Shown here piece after piece: positions 7,442 through 17,112 of a stretch of DNA of 64,000 nt (within the stretch, counting starts at the first letter, position 1; the number at the start of each line of letters is the position of its first letter). This DNA is from Shewanella sp. AS1 (lineage in GTDB: Bacteria > Pseudomonadota > Gammaproteobacteria > Enterobacterales > Shewanellaceae): contig NZ_JAKCLJ010000003.1 of NCBI RefSeq assembly GCF_021412565.1, positions 1-64,000 of the forward strand, read 5' to 3'. A program made the position numbers and the translations under genes. The notes under the pieces are model-generated. The model was not told the origin of the DNA. It saw only the letters and a list, made by a program, of their open reading frames with translations, and ran no database searches.

Positions 7442-9022
7442 TTAATGCATTGCCAGCAACATCTCTTGTGGCTGCTCAAGGTACTGTTTCCACAGGTTAC
7501 AGAACTTGGCAATTGTGCCGCCGTCTATCACTCTGTGATCGCCAGACCAGCTCACCTGCATTATCTTACGCGCTTCAACCTCACCCTGAGCATTGAATCT
7601 TGGTAAGACTTGCAGCTTACCCAAGGCAACAATGGCCACTTCAGGCTTGTTGATAATAGGTGTAGCAACTGTGCCACCCAAGGCGCCGATATTGGAGATG
7701 GAGATAGAACCACCCTTAAGATCCTGCGGGCTGACACGACCACTACGGGCATCTTTGGTCAGACGGGTGATCTCGGCTGCAACTTCAAGAATAGATTTCG
7801 CCTGTACATCCTTAACATTCGGCACCAGTAGACCCACTTTAGAGTCTACCGCCATGCCTATGTTATGGGATGCGAGGAAAGTCTGTTCAGTGCAGTCGTC
7901 ATTAACCCGGCTGTTTAGATCCGGGAACTTAGTCAGGGCCAGAGACATCGCCTTCATGAAAAACGGCATCATGGTCAGCTTGAGATCGTCGCTCGAATAA
8001 CGCTGCTTCATCGATTCACGCAGCGCCACCAACTCGGTCAGATCCAGCTCTTCACAGTAAGTGAAGTGTGGAATGCTAGAGACAGATTCGGTCATCATCT
8101 TGGCCATCACAGCACGCACACCGCGAATTGGCTCGACGCGATCGCCTGCAGTCACAACCGCTGGAGCCTGAGTCGCCTTAACAGGTTCAGAGGCTGCAGT
8201 CGCCGCGCTGCTCACGCTAGCACCACTGCGGAATTTCTCCACATCCTCTTTATACACCCTACCGTTTTTACCTGAACCAGGCACTAAGGCAAGGTTAATG
8301 TCATAGCTGCGCGCAAGACGACGTACTGCAGGGCTGGCTAGAGCCTTGCCATTTTTAGCCACTTGTGGCTCAGATGCACTAACCTGGGCAGGCGTATCAA
8401 CCGCGGCAGCTGCTTGCACTGGGGCTGCAGTTACTGGGGTATCAGAATCCACTTCGATGGCAAACAGTGGGCTGTGCACCTGAGCCAGCTGGCCCTTACG
8501 GTAGTGCAGTTTTACAACTCTGCCGTTTTTAATGGCTGGGATCTGAACCAGCGCCTTATCTGTCATCACATCGGCGATAGGTTGATCTTCAACCACCATA
8601 TCGCCCTCTTCGATAAGCCATTCAACCAGTTCACACTCGACGATACCTTCACCGATATCGGGCAGTAAGAACTCTTCAATCACTTTACCGCTAGCAGCAG
8701 GAGTGGCTTGACTCGCAGCCTGTGAATTATTTTCACTCACACTAGCCTGAGCTGCTGATTGATTAGATGAGCCATCATCGTCACCATCAATTTCAACACT
8801 ATAAAGCGGTGCATGCACCTTGGCTATCTCACCTTTTTTATAGTGAAGTTTTTTGATGACACCTGGGTGTGGCGCCGGGATCTGCACTAGGGCTTTATCT
8901 GTCATTACATCGGCGATAGGCTGATCTTCAACGACAGTATCCCCTTCACTCACCAGCCATTCGACCAGCTCACACTCAATGACACCTTCACCGATATCCG
9001 GCAAAATAAACTCTTTAATCAT
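7442..9022 (-). CDS. bkdB: Branched-chain 2-oxoacid dehydrogenase E2, dihydrolipoamide acyltransferase
   Basis: 526-residue core subunit of the branched-chain 2-oxoacid dehydrogenase complex. It carries two tandem lipoyl domains (about 1-78 and 115-192) with lipoylation lysines K43 and K156 in the same TDKALVQIP motif, a peripheral subunit-binding domain (about 227-263), and a 2-oxoacid acyltransferase domain to the C terminus with His496 and Asp500 in DHRVIDG. Flexible Ala/Pro/Gln linkers separate the domains. Two lipoyl domains differ from the single one usual in many bacterial BkdB proteins. Third gene of the operon, 11 bp after bkdA2. The E3 subunit is not encoded here and is presumably shared with other complexes. 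Confidence 0.93.
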   Translation of the reverse strand: MIKEFILPDIGEGVIECELVEWLVSEGDTVVEDQPIADVMTDKALVQIPAPHPGVIKKLHYKKGEIAKVHAPLYSVEIDGDDDGSSNQSAAQASVSENNSQAASQATPAASGKVIEEFLLPDIGEGIVECELVEWLIEEGDMVVEDQPIADVMTDKALVQIPAIKNGRVVKLHYRKGQLAQVHSPLFAIEVDSDTPVTAAPVQAAAAVDTPAQVSASEPQVAKNGKALASPAVRRLARSYDINLALVPGSGKNGRVYKEDVEKFRSGASVSSAATAASEPVKATQAPAVVTAGDRVEPIRGVRAVMAKMMTESVSSIPHFTYCEELDLTELVALRESMKQRYSSDDLKLTMMPFFMKAMSLALTKFPDLNSRVNDDCTEQTFLASHNIGMAVDSKVGLLVPNVKDVQAKSILEVAAEITRLTKDARSGRVSPQDLKGGSISISNIGALGGTVATPIINKPEVAIVALGKLQVLPRFNAQGEVEARKIMQVSWSGDHRVIDGGTIAKFCNLWKQYLEQPQEMLLAMH

Positions 9023-9033
9023 GCCGTAAACTC

Positions 9034-10011
9034 CTAATAATTCATCGATGCTTTAATGGCTTCAAAGGTCTTAAGCGCATCAGGCATATATTCTTTTTCA
9101 TGTACCAGTGGATAAGGTGTATCCAAGCCACACACTCGGCTAATGGGTGATTCAAGGTAGAGGAAACACTCTTCCTGAACGGTTGCGGCGATCTCGCCAG
9201 CAAAGCCGCCAGTTAATGGTGCTTCATGGTTGATCAGTAAACGACCGGTTTTCTTCACAGAGGCAACCACGGTTTCCACATCCCAGGGGGCTAAGGTACG
9301 CAGGTCGATCACCTCACAAGAGATCCCCTCTTTCTCGGCGCGATTGGCCGCATCTTCGATGATCTCCATCTGAGCGCCCCAAGCCAGCAGAGTAATATCC
9401 GTGCCCTCTTTCACTACTTCCGCCTTGCCAAGTTCAATCTCATAGGCCTCTTCAGGCACTTCGCCAACACTGGCACGGTAAAGACGCTTAGGCTCGAAGA
9501 AGACCACTGGGTTTTCATCACGGATAGAGGCTAACAGTAAACCTTTTGCCTGATAGGCGTTACGTGGCACAACCACTTTAAGACCCGCAGTCTGAGTAAA
9601 GTATGCTTCTGGAGACTGAGAATGGTAATGGCCACCAGCAATGCCGCCGCCATAAGGGGTACGGTAAGTAATGCCACCAACATTAAATTCGTTACCACTG
9701 CGGTATCTGAATTTGGCTGACTCGTTCACTATCTGGTCAATTGCCGGGAAAATATAATCGGCAAACTGAATTTCGGCGATAGCCGTCATGCCATTTGAGG
9801 CTAAACCATTGGCAAAACCGGCAATGCCTTGTTCGGTCAGGGGGGTGTTAAAACAACGCTCACGACCAAACTTTTGTTGTAATCCTGATGTCGCGCGGAA
9901 TACACCACCAAAATGTCCCACATCTTCGCCAAATACCACAGCCTTTTCGTCGGTTTCCATTGCGATAGTCAAGGCATCATTAATGGCTTGTAACATATTG
10001 ATCTTGGCCAC
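9034..10011 (-). CDS. bkdA2: Branched-chain 2-oxoacid dehydrogenase E1 beta subunit
   Basis: 325 residues with the transketolase-like pyrimidine-binding domain (N-terminal half) and the transketolase C-terminal domain. [14 protein letters not shown] near residue 28 is the usual start of the cofactor-binding region of E1 beta. It pairs with the alpha subunit into the alpha2beta2 E1 enzyme that decarboxylates the 2-oxoacids of Val, Leu and Ile. The start lies 2 bp after the bkdA1 stop, so the two are almost certainly translationally coupled. Length and motifs are normal. Confidence 0.95.
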   Translation of the reverse strand: MAKINMLQAINDALTIAMETDEKAVVFGEDVGHFGGVFRATSGLQQKFGRERCFNTPLTEQGIAGFANGLASNGMTAIAEIQFADYIFPAIDQIVNESAKFRYRSGNEFNVGGITYRTPYGGGIAGGHYHSQSPEAYFTQTAGLKVVVPRNAYQAKGLLLASIRDENPVVFFEPKRLYRASVGEVPEEAYEIELGKAEVVKEGTDITLLAWGAQMEIIEDAANRAEKEGISCEVIDLRTLAPWDVETVVASVKKTGRLLINHEAPLTGGFAGEIAATVQEECFLYLESPISRVCGLDTPYPLVHEKEYMPDALKTFEAIKASMNY

Positions 10012-10013
10012 GT

Positions 10014-11192
10014 TTATATTCTCCCTGCGCTTTTTGGATAGGACTCTGGATACTTTTTGATGTGCTGTTTTAGTTCTGCCAGCTGTTTTTGCAGGCGAGG
10101 CGTTGGTTGATCATAAACATCGCTGATGATCTCATCGACATGACAAACATCCAGCTTCTCTGCCACTTTTACCGCCGCTAACACTTCCTGACGGTACTTC
10201 TCATACAGGGCCTGATCGTCACTCTCAGACAACCAGCCTTTGTTGATCATCCACAGTTTGAAGCGTTGAACTGGATCGTGCTGCTTCCACTTGGCCTCTT
10301 CCTCTTTTGAGCGGTAGCCAGATGGATCGTCCGATGAAGAGTGAGCGCCCAGACGGTAGGTCATAGCTTCAATCAAGACGGGTGCATTGTGCTCTAGCGC
10401 ATAGGCGCGAGCCTGCTGAGTTGCGGCCAGTACAGCCAACATATCGTTGCCGTCGACACGGATAGTGTGCATACCATAACCCACACCACGGCTAGCAATA
10501 CCGTTACCGGCAAACTGCTCTGTAGTCGGGGTTGAGATAGCATAACCGTTGTTGCGGCAGAAGAAGATGGTGGGTGATTTGAGCACGGCAGCCATATTCA
10601 TACCGGCATGGAAATCCCCTTCCGAGGCGGCGCCTTCACCAAAGTAACACACAGCTATGTTGCGTTTACCTTGCATCTTCAGGCTGTAACCTACACCAGC
10701 GGCTTGAGGGATCTGAGTGGCCAACGGCGATGAGATGGTTTGATAGTGCAATGCGCTAGAACCGTAGTGGATTGGCATCTGGCGACCTTTGCCTAAATCC
10801 TTTTCATTACTGAACATCTGGTTCATAAACTGTTCGGTGGTAAAACCACGGTAACGCAGTGCCGCATGTTCACGGTATTGCGCAAGGATAACGTCTTCGT
10901 CATCAAATGCAGCAACACTGCCCACAACGGCCGCTTCTTCACCGATACAGGTCATGTAAAAGCTGATGCGTCCTTGACGCTGCGCGCCTAGCATCCGCTC
11001 ATCGAGCACTCGCGTAAATACGCAAGCATCATAAATTTTTTCGGCTAACGCCTTATCGATCGCAGGTAACACCGCCTTGTCGTAAGTGGTGCCATCGGCT
11101 TGTAACACTTTCAAGATTGGGATCGATAATGAATCTTTATCGAGAAAACTGACACGATGGACAGTCTCTGTCGTACTTGTTGCGTTGCTCAT
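10014..11192 (-). CDS. bkdA1: Branched-chain 2-oxoacid dehydrogenase E1 alpha subunit
   Basis: 392 residues. The thiamine diphosphate motif is visible as [10 protein letters not shown] followed about 30 residues later by CRNNGYAIS. The Ser-rich loop [12 protein letters not shown] near residue 280 corresponds to the phosphorylation loop region of E1 alpha enzymes. It forms E1 with BkdA2 and carries out oxidative decarboxylation of branched 2-oxoacids. First gene of the bkdA1-bkdA2-bkdB operon, with an AAGAGA site before the ATG. A near-palindromic operator candidate sits 85 bp upstream of the start (11277-11290). Confidence 0.95.
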   Translation of the reverse strand: MSNATSTTETVHRVSFLDKDSLSIPILKVLQADGTTYDKAVLPAIDKALAEKIYDACVFTRVLDERMLGAQRQGRISFYMTCIGEEAAVVGSVAAFDDEDVILAQYREHAALRYRGFTTEQFMNQMFSNEKDLGKGRQMPIHYGSSALHYQTISSPLATQIPQAAGVGYSLKMQGKRNIAVCYFGEGAASEGDFHAGMNMAAVLKSPTIFFCRNNGYAISTPTTEQFAGNGIASRGVGYGMHTIRVDGNDMLAVLAATQQARAYALEHNAPVLIEAMTYRLGAHSSSDDPSGYRSKEEEAKWKQHDPVQRFKLWMINKGWLSESDDQALYEKYRQEVLAAVKVAEKLDVCHVDEIISDVYDQPTPRLQKQLAELKQHIKKYPESYPKSAGRI

Positions 11193-11276
11193 ACTATTCT
11201 CTTATCAGCTGAGTTTTCTTGTTATCTATGATAATCGAACAAAATCGATCATCTCTTTTCACTAAGCGCCATAAAA

Positions 11277-11290
11277 TTACGTTAAGGTAA
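11277..11290. promoter_or_regulatory. Operator-like pseudo-palindrome upstream of bkdA1 (LiuR-type candidate)
   Basis: TTACGTTAAGGTAA is one base away from a perfect 14-bp palindrome. It lies in the 183-bp gap between astE and bkdA1. Its shape resembles the sites proposed for LiuR, the MerR-family regulator of branched-chain amino acid degradation in Gammaproteobacteria. The regulator gene is not in the window; the assignment is inference. Confidence 0.5.
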
Positions 11291-11368
11291 ACTCAGTCGC
11301 AACCTTAAGGTGCCTTAGCCCCATAAGTAGCCTGATTGCTTGATGTATATTTTGCTTTACAAACTGAC

Positions 11369-11386
11369 GCATAAGTCAGCTTATGC
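11369..11386 (-). repeat. Hairpin overlapping the astE stop codon
   Basis: GCATAAG and CTTATGC form a perfect 7-bp stem around TCAG; the alternative pairing CTGAC/GTCAG (11364-11379) overlaps it. The astE stop codon (11376-11378) lies inside. There is no following T run, so this is not a classical terminator; it could shape the mRNA end or bind a regulator. Confidence 0.4.
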
Positions 11387-12422
11387 TGTATCCTTTTGCA
11401 GGCACTAAACATAGCACAGTCCGCTGTCCCACGGGCACATTCGCGTTGGGAAAGACGATCGCCTCCACACTTGTGTCGACCTTTATCTCCTCCCCCCCAT
11501 CTATGGCCAACACGTGGCCGTGGGAAAACTCGGTAAAATTCTCGACATCCTTGCTAAAGGTAAAGGCAAAATCATCGCTGCGTTTATTAATTGAGCGATG
11601 TACTTGAAACAGCTCCAACTCCTCAGCATCAAAATCAGGCAATTCTATAGTGGGATGGCTAATAAGTGCTGTTAGCGTCTGCTTTAAGGCGGTAAAACGT
11701 GTCATGTCGTTCTCTCCCATCGGCATCACCTTACCTAATTCGATGGTGAAAGCGTCTGCCTGATAATAATGGGATGAAAAATAACTGAAGGTGGTTGTCG
11801 GCTCATGATGGAACAGCACCGTATTGATGCCGCAAGCGGCTAAAAACATCAATTGCTCACCGCTGTATGCCTTCCCTTCACGATAGGGGTAGATAGCGAA
11901 TTTCTCATGTTTAGAGCCACGTATCGCTGTATGCAGATCGTAATGCAATCTCGGTGAGCCAGGATAGGCTTGCTCAAAAAAGCGCGCCACATGCCTCTCC
12001 AGCGATTTTGCCCGGCGCCGCTCATAGTTAACCAGCCCCTCGCCTTTTGAATGCGCACCGCTAAACAGTCGATTTAAATTTTCTTCCACGAAGCGGGTGT
12101 TTTCGATAATTGCCATGGGATTACCAAACAGAAACAGTAGCCTGTGCTGAGTGACTAACTTACCGGCCAATAAGTCACTGATAAAGGTATTACACAGCTC
12201 AATGGGCGCGGTTTCATTGCCATGGACAGCCGATGACAGTATGAGGTTTTTCACCGCCTGGCTTGGGGGCATTGTTCGCGGCTCGAACATTATCACCCCG
12301 GTATCCCAAACCTCGACATGAGTATGATGGCCAATAGAAAAAGAGAAAGGCTCGGGGATAAACTGCGGATTAGCCAGTGTATATTGTAAAAAATCCTTCA
12401 ATGGATTTGACTTCGATGACAC
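11376..12422 (-). CDS. astE: Succinylglutamate desuccinylase / aspartoacylase family (AstE)
   Basis: 348 residues from the chosen GTG. AstE releases succinate from N-succinylglutamate, the last step of arginine succinyltransferase catabolism. The zinc-site motifs are HGNETAPIE and, further on, YDLHTAIR. The frame can be extended 17 codons to an ATG at 12473, but the GTG at 12420-12422 has a GGGAG site 7 bp upstream (12430-12434) and gives the usual family length, so I prefer it. astA, astB, astC and astD are not adjacent, so this gene is separated from the rest of the pathway. A hairpin overlaps its stop codon. Confidence 0.88.
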   Translation of the reverse strand: MSSKSNPLKDFLQYTLANPQFIPEPFSFSIGHHTHVEVWDTGVIMFEPRTMPPSQAVKNLILSSAVHGNETAPIELCNTFISDLLAGKLVTQHRLLFLFGNPMAIIENTRFVEENLNRLFSGAHSKGEGLVNYERRRAKSLERHVARFFEQAYPGSPRLHYDLHTAIRGSKHEKFAIYPYREGKAYSGEQLMFLAACGINTVLFHHEPTTTFSYFSSHYYQADAFTIELGKVMPMGENDMTRFTALKQTLTALISHPTIELPDFDAEELELFQVHRSINKRSDDFAFTFSKDVENFTEFSHGHVLAIDGGEEIKVDTSVEAIVFPNANVPVGQRTVLCLVPAKGYSIS

Positions 12423-12722
12423 GAAAGTACTCCCTATACTCAACAAATGATGGCTGGCAATGACGCCACACAAATTAAGCGCTCATTCCTTAACACCATT
12501 AAAGACTTAATAAGCTAGCTTATTGCTCTATTTAAACTGCTGGGGATACTAACACTTCTGCTTAAAGACATCTATTGAGTCCCGAATCTGAGGCATTTTT
12601 TCCCCTTGCATTCACATCAACGAAAGGACACAATACGGACATCTAGCCGTCTACTTGAAAAATATTGAAACCAAGAGACTGGCGAGCAACTATCACTTAT
12701 CTTGAGTCATGGAGAGGTAAAA
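12423..12722. other. Divergent astE/msrA intergenic region
   Basis: 300 bp that must hold the promoters of both divergent genes. I see ribosome sites at both ends (GGGAG for astE, GGAGAGG for msrA) but no clear operator, RNA gene or coding frame. Confidence 0.4.
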
Positions 12723-13202
12723 ATGGCTTTAGCGACCTTTGGTGCGGGATGTTTTTGGGGCGTTGAATATTTCTTTAAACAAATCGAGGGAGTCACCAAA
12801 GCCACCTCGGGTTATATGGGTGGCGATGCCAAAACCGCCGTCTATGAGCAGGTCAAGAAAGGCGCTACCGGCCATGCCGAGGTAGTACAGGTTGAATATG
12901 ATGAAACCAGAGTCGATTATGAGCAGTTACTTGCGGTTTTCTGGACTAATCACAATCCCACTATGCTTAATATGCAAGGGGGCGATATTGGCCATCAATA
13001 CCGTAGTTGCATCTTCTTTCACGATAAAGATCAGAAAGCCATTGCCGAACAATCTAAACTCAAGCTTGCCCGCAGTGGTCGCTGGGGAATACGTCAGATA
13101 GTCACAGAGGTGGTGCCTGCCATGCCCTTTTATCCAGCCGAAGAGTATCACCAGAACTATCTGGAGAAGAATAACCTGCCCAGCTGTCATCTGACCTATT
13201 AG
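12723..13202 (+). CDS. msrA: Peptide-methionine (S)-S-oxide reductase MsrA
   Basis: 159 residues from ATG 12723, chosen because GGAGAGG lies just upstream; an in-frame ATG at 12702 would add seven residues ahead of MALATFGAG. The catalytic motif GCFWG (Cys10) is present, with the downstream GHAEVVQVEYD and YHQNYL segments of the family. MsrA reduces the S-epimer of methionine sulfoxide in proteins using thioredoxin, repairing oxidative damage. It is not fused to MsrB. The nearby OsmC-family gene (convergent) is another peroxide-related function. Confidence 0.96.
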   Translation: MALATFGAGCFWGVEYFFKQIEGVTKATSGYMGGDAKTAVYEQVKKGATGHAEVVQVEYDETRVDYEQLLAVFWTNHNPTMLNMQGGDIGHQYRSCIFFHDKDQKAIAEQSKLKLARSGRWGIRQIVTEVVPAMPFYPAEEYHQNYLEKNNLPSCHLTY

Positions 13203-13227
13203 GGATCACTATCGCATTGCGCCAAGA

Positions 13228-13258
13228 AAAGAGCCGGTTATTTGCCGGCTCTTTGCTT
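13228..13258 (+). terminator. Terminator between msrA and the OsmC-family gene
   Basis: AAAGAGCCGG / CCGGCTCTTT 10-bp stem with a 7-nt loop, followed by GCTTTT. It ends msrA and, because of the A run on the other side, may also serve the convergent OsmC gene. Confidence 0.8.
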
Positions 13259-13318
13259 TTGTGGATCCCTTTTTAGCATTCGCGTTTTTGTATCCGTTCC
13301 CGTTTGTTAAGCTTTGGC

Positions 13319-13780
13319 CTACGACTCAATCACTATCTCTGTCTTGACTGAATTGGCGATAAAGCAGTTTTCGTGAGCTATGTGATGCATCTTCTCAAGC
13401 TGAGCCTCTGTCGGTGCTCTGTCATCGGCAAAGCGGATTTGCGGACGCAGCGTCACCTTGCTGACCCAGAAACGCCCCTGCTCATCCTGAGACATGACAC
13501 CAAGGGCCTCATCAATATAACCGTCGATCACATACTGTTTCTTGGCCGCGATAGAGAGAAAGGTCAACATATGACAGCTCGAAAGTGCGGCAACCAGAGC
13601 CTCTTCTGGATCGACATTTTCCGCGACCGAATAAGGCAGCGCCACCACCTGAGGCGATGCCGATGCAGGCACCTCGACACCACCATCAAATTGCCACACA
13701 TGAGCGCGGCTATAACGGTTGTCGCTAAATGGCTCATCGGCCTGACGCTGCCATTTCACCACAGCTTGATAGTCAGACAT
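13319..13780 (-). CDS. OsmC/Ohr family peroxiredoxin-like protein
   Basis: 153 residues from the ATG at 13780, preceded by AGGAGA; an upstream in-frame start would add six residues without a better ribosome site. The two reactive cysteines of the OsmC fold are seen in the LSSCHML and HENCFI motifs. Family members reduce organic hydroperoxides with dithiol (lipoyl) donors. This protein is of the general OsmC type rather than a clear Ohr, so substrate preference is open. It is the last gene of a minus-strand run and faces msrA. Confidence 0.85.
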   Translation of the reverse strand: MSDYQAVVKWQRQADEPFSDNRYSRAHVWQFDGGVEVPASASPQVVALPYSVAENVDPEEALVAALSSCHMLTFLSIAAKKQYVIDGYIDEALGVMSQDEQGRFWVSKVTLRPQIRFADDRAPTEAQLEKMHHIAHENCFIANSVKTEIVIES

Positions 13781-13865
13781 GGTTTCTCCTAATCTCATTA
13801 GCTAAAACATACACAAATACAAAAATCAAAATGCCCAAAAACAGCTAGATGGCACGTGGCGAATA

Positions 13866-14600
13866 TTATAACAATGCCTCACATTCTGGCTCATTGATAA
13901 AAGACTCGACCAGCTGTGAAATCTTGCTCCTAAGCCAAGCAGGCCCGAGATCCGACATATCATTATGTCTGGCATCATTGAGTGTTACCACGCAGATAGG
14001 AAAGTCTTCCCGCTCTTTCTGTGTGGGCAGCACACCATTATCCGCAGGAAAATCTCCGGCGCGGATCGACAACACCTTTATCTGACTGTCTCGAGGCAAT
14101 GGCACACGGCGATTGTCCAGAGTGATGATCTGCTTAACATAATCTACGCCCTCAGCAGCAAGCCAGACAGAAATATCACCACCATTGGAATGCCCTACAA
14201 GCAGCAGATGATTAAAATCGAAATTTGGGTAAGTTGATGACAAATTCTGCTGCACAAATGCCAAGGTCTGTGCACCGCGCTGCCAATTTTCGCTGCGATT
14301 AACAAAGAGATCGCCGCTTACTGCCAATGGCGGATCCTGCGGCAGTTCATGGCCGATGGCAATAACCAGATACCCCAGGCGACTGAGGGTCGCTGTCATA
14401 AATCCATATTGAGTATGAGCCATGCCATAACCTGCACTGACAAATGCCACAGGACAGGGCTTGGCTGCGCTGCAGTTATGCCCGCTAGGCTGAGTTATCT
14501 CGATGGGAATAGATCTGTCCCTGGCCTCGTCAAACAATGTCTCGGCCTGTAGCTTGGTGCAAACAGCCAAAAGGATAAACAGTCCATGTAAAAGCTTCAT
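13866..14600 (-). CDS. Secreted alpha/beta hydrolase (esterase/lipase-like)
   Basis: 244 residues from the ATG at 14600, chosen because AGGAG precedes it; the 10-residue longer form would spoil the signal peptide. The leader MKLLHGLFILLAVCTKLQAE is a clear signal peptide, so the enzyme is periplasmic or exported. The nucleophile elbow is GHSNGG, with HGL-type strand order and a late acidic/His region (ARHNDMS) that could supply the catalytic His. A CNCxxxC-like pair (HNCSAAKPCP) could form a disulfide. Substrate unknown; the closest description is a dienelactone-hydrolase or PAF-acetylhydrolase-like protein. Confidence 0.75.
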   Translation of the reverse strand: MKLLHGLFILLAVCTKLQAETLFDEARDRSIPIEITQPSGHNCSAAKPCPVAFVSAGYGMAHTQYGFMTATLSRLGYLVIAIGHELPQDPPLAVSGDLFVNRSENWQRGAQTLAFVQQNLSSTYPNFDFNHLLLVGHSNGGDISVWLAAEGVDYVKQIITLDNRRVPLPRDSQIKVLSIRAGDFPADNGVLPTQKEREDFPICVVTLNDARHNDMSDLGPAWLRSKISQLVESFINEPECEALL

Positions 14601-14650
14601 TGTGCTCCTGCTTATGCTGAAATTAACCACGATAGAAATAAGAATATGGG

Positions 14651-14689
14651 TTTAAGGCCCAAAACGAGGTCATCATCAAAGGCCTTAAA
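14651..14689 (-). repeat. 9-bp inverted repeat downstream of pgm
   Basis: TTTAAGGCC (14651-14659) and GGCCTTAAA (14681-14689) are perfect inverted arms with a 21-nt spacer. It lies between the pgm stop and the next minus-strand gene. Without a T run it is a poor intrinsic terminator, but it could protect the mRNA 3' end. Confidence 0.45.
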
Positions 14690-14749
14690 AAATCAGAATA
14701 CAGCGTAAAAATGGAAGTATGAAGACGAGTCTAAAACTTACCAATCTGA

Positions 14750-16417
14750 CTAAGCGAGCAGATTCTCTATCATGGTTTGCGCATCATTTAACACCTGCTC
14801 AAGATGCTGCTCGCTGACAAAACTTTCGCCATAGAGTTTGAACAGCGCCTCAGTGCCCGATGGCCGCGCCGCAAACCAGGCGTTAGCCGTACTGACCTTA
14901 ATACCCCCAATAGCGGCTAGATTGCCGGGCGCCTGGGTTAGCACAGCATCGACCGCATCACCGGCCAGTTGCGTTAGCCCAAGCTGTGAGAGATTTATCT
15001 CATTGGCTACTAGCTGATTGAATTTAGCCTTACGCTTAGGTTTGACCGGACTGTCGATACGGCGATAAAAACTCTCACCATGGCGCTCAACCATCTCCTG
15101 ATAAAGCACAGCAGGGCTTTTGCCTGTCACGGCCAAGATCTCGGCGGCGAGCAGTGCCAAAATAAAGCCATCCTTATCTGTACACCAGGTTTGGCCGTCA
15201 CGCTGCAGGAAAGCCGCACCTGCGCTCTCTTCACCGCCAAAGGCAAAGCTAGCATCTGCCAACCCATCAACAAACCACTTAAAGCCGACGGGTACTTCGC
15301 ACATCGTACGCCCCTGCTCCTGACAGACTCTGTCTATCATGGCGCTGGAGACCAAGGTTTTACCTATGATGAGATCCTTTGACCATAGGGGTCTGTGACT
15401 AAGCAGATATTCGATGGCCACCGCCAGATAATGATTGGGGTTCATCAAACCAAAACCTGGGCAGACGATGCCATGGCGATCGTAATCGGGATCGTTACCC
15501 ACACAGAGGTCAAAGTCATCCTGGCGCTCAAGCAGGCCAGCCATGGCATAGGGCGATGAACAATCCATACGGATCTTGCCGTCTTTATCTAAGGTCATAA
15601 AACTGAAGGTAGGATCGACCCTGTCATTAACCAGTTCAATATTGAGATTATATCGACTGGCTATCTTCTCCCAGTAATGGATCCCCGAGCCGCCTAGAGG
15701 ATCGACACCGATACGTATGTCAGCCTTGCTGATCGCCTGCATATCAATGACATCGCCGAGGGAATCAATATAAGTCGACATCAGATCCGTTGGCACTATC
15801 AAGCTGGTATTTTGCGCAACGCCGAAATTGAGGCGCTTTACCCCTTCTAACTGCCTGGCAAGGTAGTCGTTAGCGCGGTTCTCGATCCACTTGGTGATCT
15901 CCCCTTCGGCAGGTCCGCCGTGGGGTGGATTATATTTTATGCCGCCATCCTGAGGGGGATTGTGAGAAGGAGTGATGATCAACCCATCGGTCAGTCCTGA
16001 AACTTGACTTACATTCGCTGGACGATTAGCACGTACGATCGCCTGAGATACCACAGGCGTTGGAGTGAACTCATCATTATCGGCGACTAAAACAGTGATC
16101 CCATTGGCTGTCAGCACCTCTAAAGCCGTTACATAAGCAGCCTGAGACAGCGCATGGGTATCCAAGCCCACTATCATGGGGCCCGTAATAGCGGCGCCCT
16201 GACGATAGTCGACCACAGCCTGAACGATCGCCAGTATGTGTTTCTCATTAAAACTTTTATTATAGGCGCAGCCACGGTGACCCGAAGTACCGAAACTCAC
16301 CCTTTGATCTTCTTGAGTGACATCCGGCGAGAGCCTGTAATAGTGACTCATGAGTTTGGGAATATTGGTCAAATCCTTTTGTTGGGCCACTTGCCCTGCT
16401 CGTTTATCAAGCGCCAA
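14750..16417 (-). CDS. pgm: Phosphoglucomutase, alpha-D-glucose phosphate-specific
   Basis: 555 residues. It interconverts glucose 1- and 6-phosphate, linking glycolysis to glycogen and nucleotide sugars. Motifs: FGTSGHRG (42-49), phospho-serine Ser151 in TPSHNPPQDGG, the Mg site DPDYDRHG, and GEESAG for sugar binding, all in family order. The start codon is TTG (16415-16417), with AAAGGAG 6 bp upstream; no ATG is placed as well. It follows seqA by 89 bp on the same strand, as in E. coli, and probably shares its transcript. Confidence 0.96.
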   Translation of the reverse strand: MALDKRAGQVAQQKDLTNIPKLMSHYYRLSPDVTQEDQRVSFGTSGHRGCAYNKSFNEKHILAIVQAVVDYRQGAAITGPMIVGLDTHALSQAAYVTALEVLTANGITVLVADNDEFTPTPVVSQAIVRANRPANVSQVSGLTDGLIITPSHNPPQDGGIKYNPPHGGPAEGEITKWIENRANDYLARQLEGVKRLNFGVAQNTSLIVPTDLMSTYIDSLGDVIDMQAISKADIRIGVDPLGGSGIHYWEKIASRYNLNIELVNDRVDPTFSFMTLDKDGKIRMDCSSPYAMAGLLERQDDFDLCVGNDPDYDRHGIVCPGFGLMNPNHYLAVAIEYLLSHRPLWSKDLIIGKTLVSSAMIDRVCQEQGRTMCEVPVGFKWFVDGLADASFAFGGEESAGAAFLQRDGQTWCTDKDGFILALLAAEILAVTGKSPAVLYQEMVERHGESFYRRIDSPVKPKRKAKFNQLVANEINLSQLGLTQLAGDAVDAVLTQAPGNLAAIGGIKVSTANAWFAARPSGTEALFKLYGESFVSEQHLEQVLNDAQTMIENLLA

Positions 16418-16506
16418 AGCTAACTCCTTTTATTGTTTTCTCTTATTTTTTCTATTTGTGTTTTTCTATTAGCGTTTTCTATTCATTTAGCCCTTAACAA
16501 TAGGGA

Positions 16507-17067
16507 TTAGATGCTTGCAACCACTTTTTCAATCTGCTCGGCATCGACGCCAAACTGGCTTAACACCTCGCCGAAAATGGTGCGTTTCTTAGCCGTGTTA
16601 TTGTTGGTGGTGACCCAGAAACCGCTGTTTCCTATTTCTTTTGGATTGGCCGACTGGCTCGCCTTTAACAAGGACTCTTTCGAAGTGGCGAAATAAAGTC
16701 TGTCGCGCCCCTGTACCTGTAGCACCTGGTCGAACTGATGAGGCAAGGCCTGATAAACCGCTTCTAAACAGTAGAGGAAACGGCCAACCGCCCCTTTTTG
16801 TTGTGCCAGTAATTCAGGATTGATCAGCGTCTCGATAGATGAAGCCAATGAGACCTTTACTGCGCTAGCACTTACTCTGGCATTCGCCTGATCAACACTG
16901 ACATTTTCACTGCCTGGCTGGCTGATATGGGATGGTGTTGCGACTGGTTGAGTTTCAACATCTAAGCCAAGTAAACGACGCAAAATATCTGAAGCACTCT
17001 CTCCGATGTGCTCGGTTTTACTTGCAATATGGCGGTATAGTTCTTCATCGACCTCAATATATTTCAT
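16507..17067 (-). CDS. seqA: Replication initiation negative regulator SeqA
   Basis: 186 residues. SeqA binds hemimethylated GATC pairs after replication, sequestering oriC and organising new DNA. The N-terminal multimerisation domain (1-35, MKYIEVDEELYRHIASKT...) is well conserved. A long polar linker follows, and the C-terminal DNA-binding domain (about 80-186) has NNNTAKKR, the counterpart of the E. coli NTNTGRK loop that contacts methylated DNA. Followed by pgm. Its upstream region holds five GATC sites, several spaced by whole helical turns, suggesting autoregulation. Its presence implies Dam methylation in this organism. Confidence 0.96.
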   Translation of the reverse strand: MKYIEVDEELYRHIASKTEHIGESASDILRRLLGLDVETQPVATPSHISQPGSENVSVDQANARVSASAVKVSLASSIETLINPELLAQQKGAVGRFLYCLEAVYQALPHQFDQVLQVQGRDRLYFATSKESLLKASQSANPKEIGNSGFWVTTNNNTAKKRTIFGEVLSQFGVDAEQIEKVVASI

Positions 17068-17112
17068 GGCGAGATGCTTCCTTAGGCAGTGAAAATCAAC
17101 TTGTTATTATTC

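Noticed and set aside
13373..13792. 139-codon plus-strand frame opposite the OsmC gene
   Set aside because: Shadow of the minus-strand OsmC frame, low-complexity sequence and no start signal.
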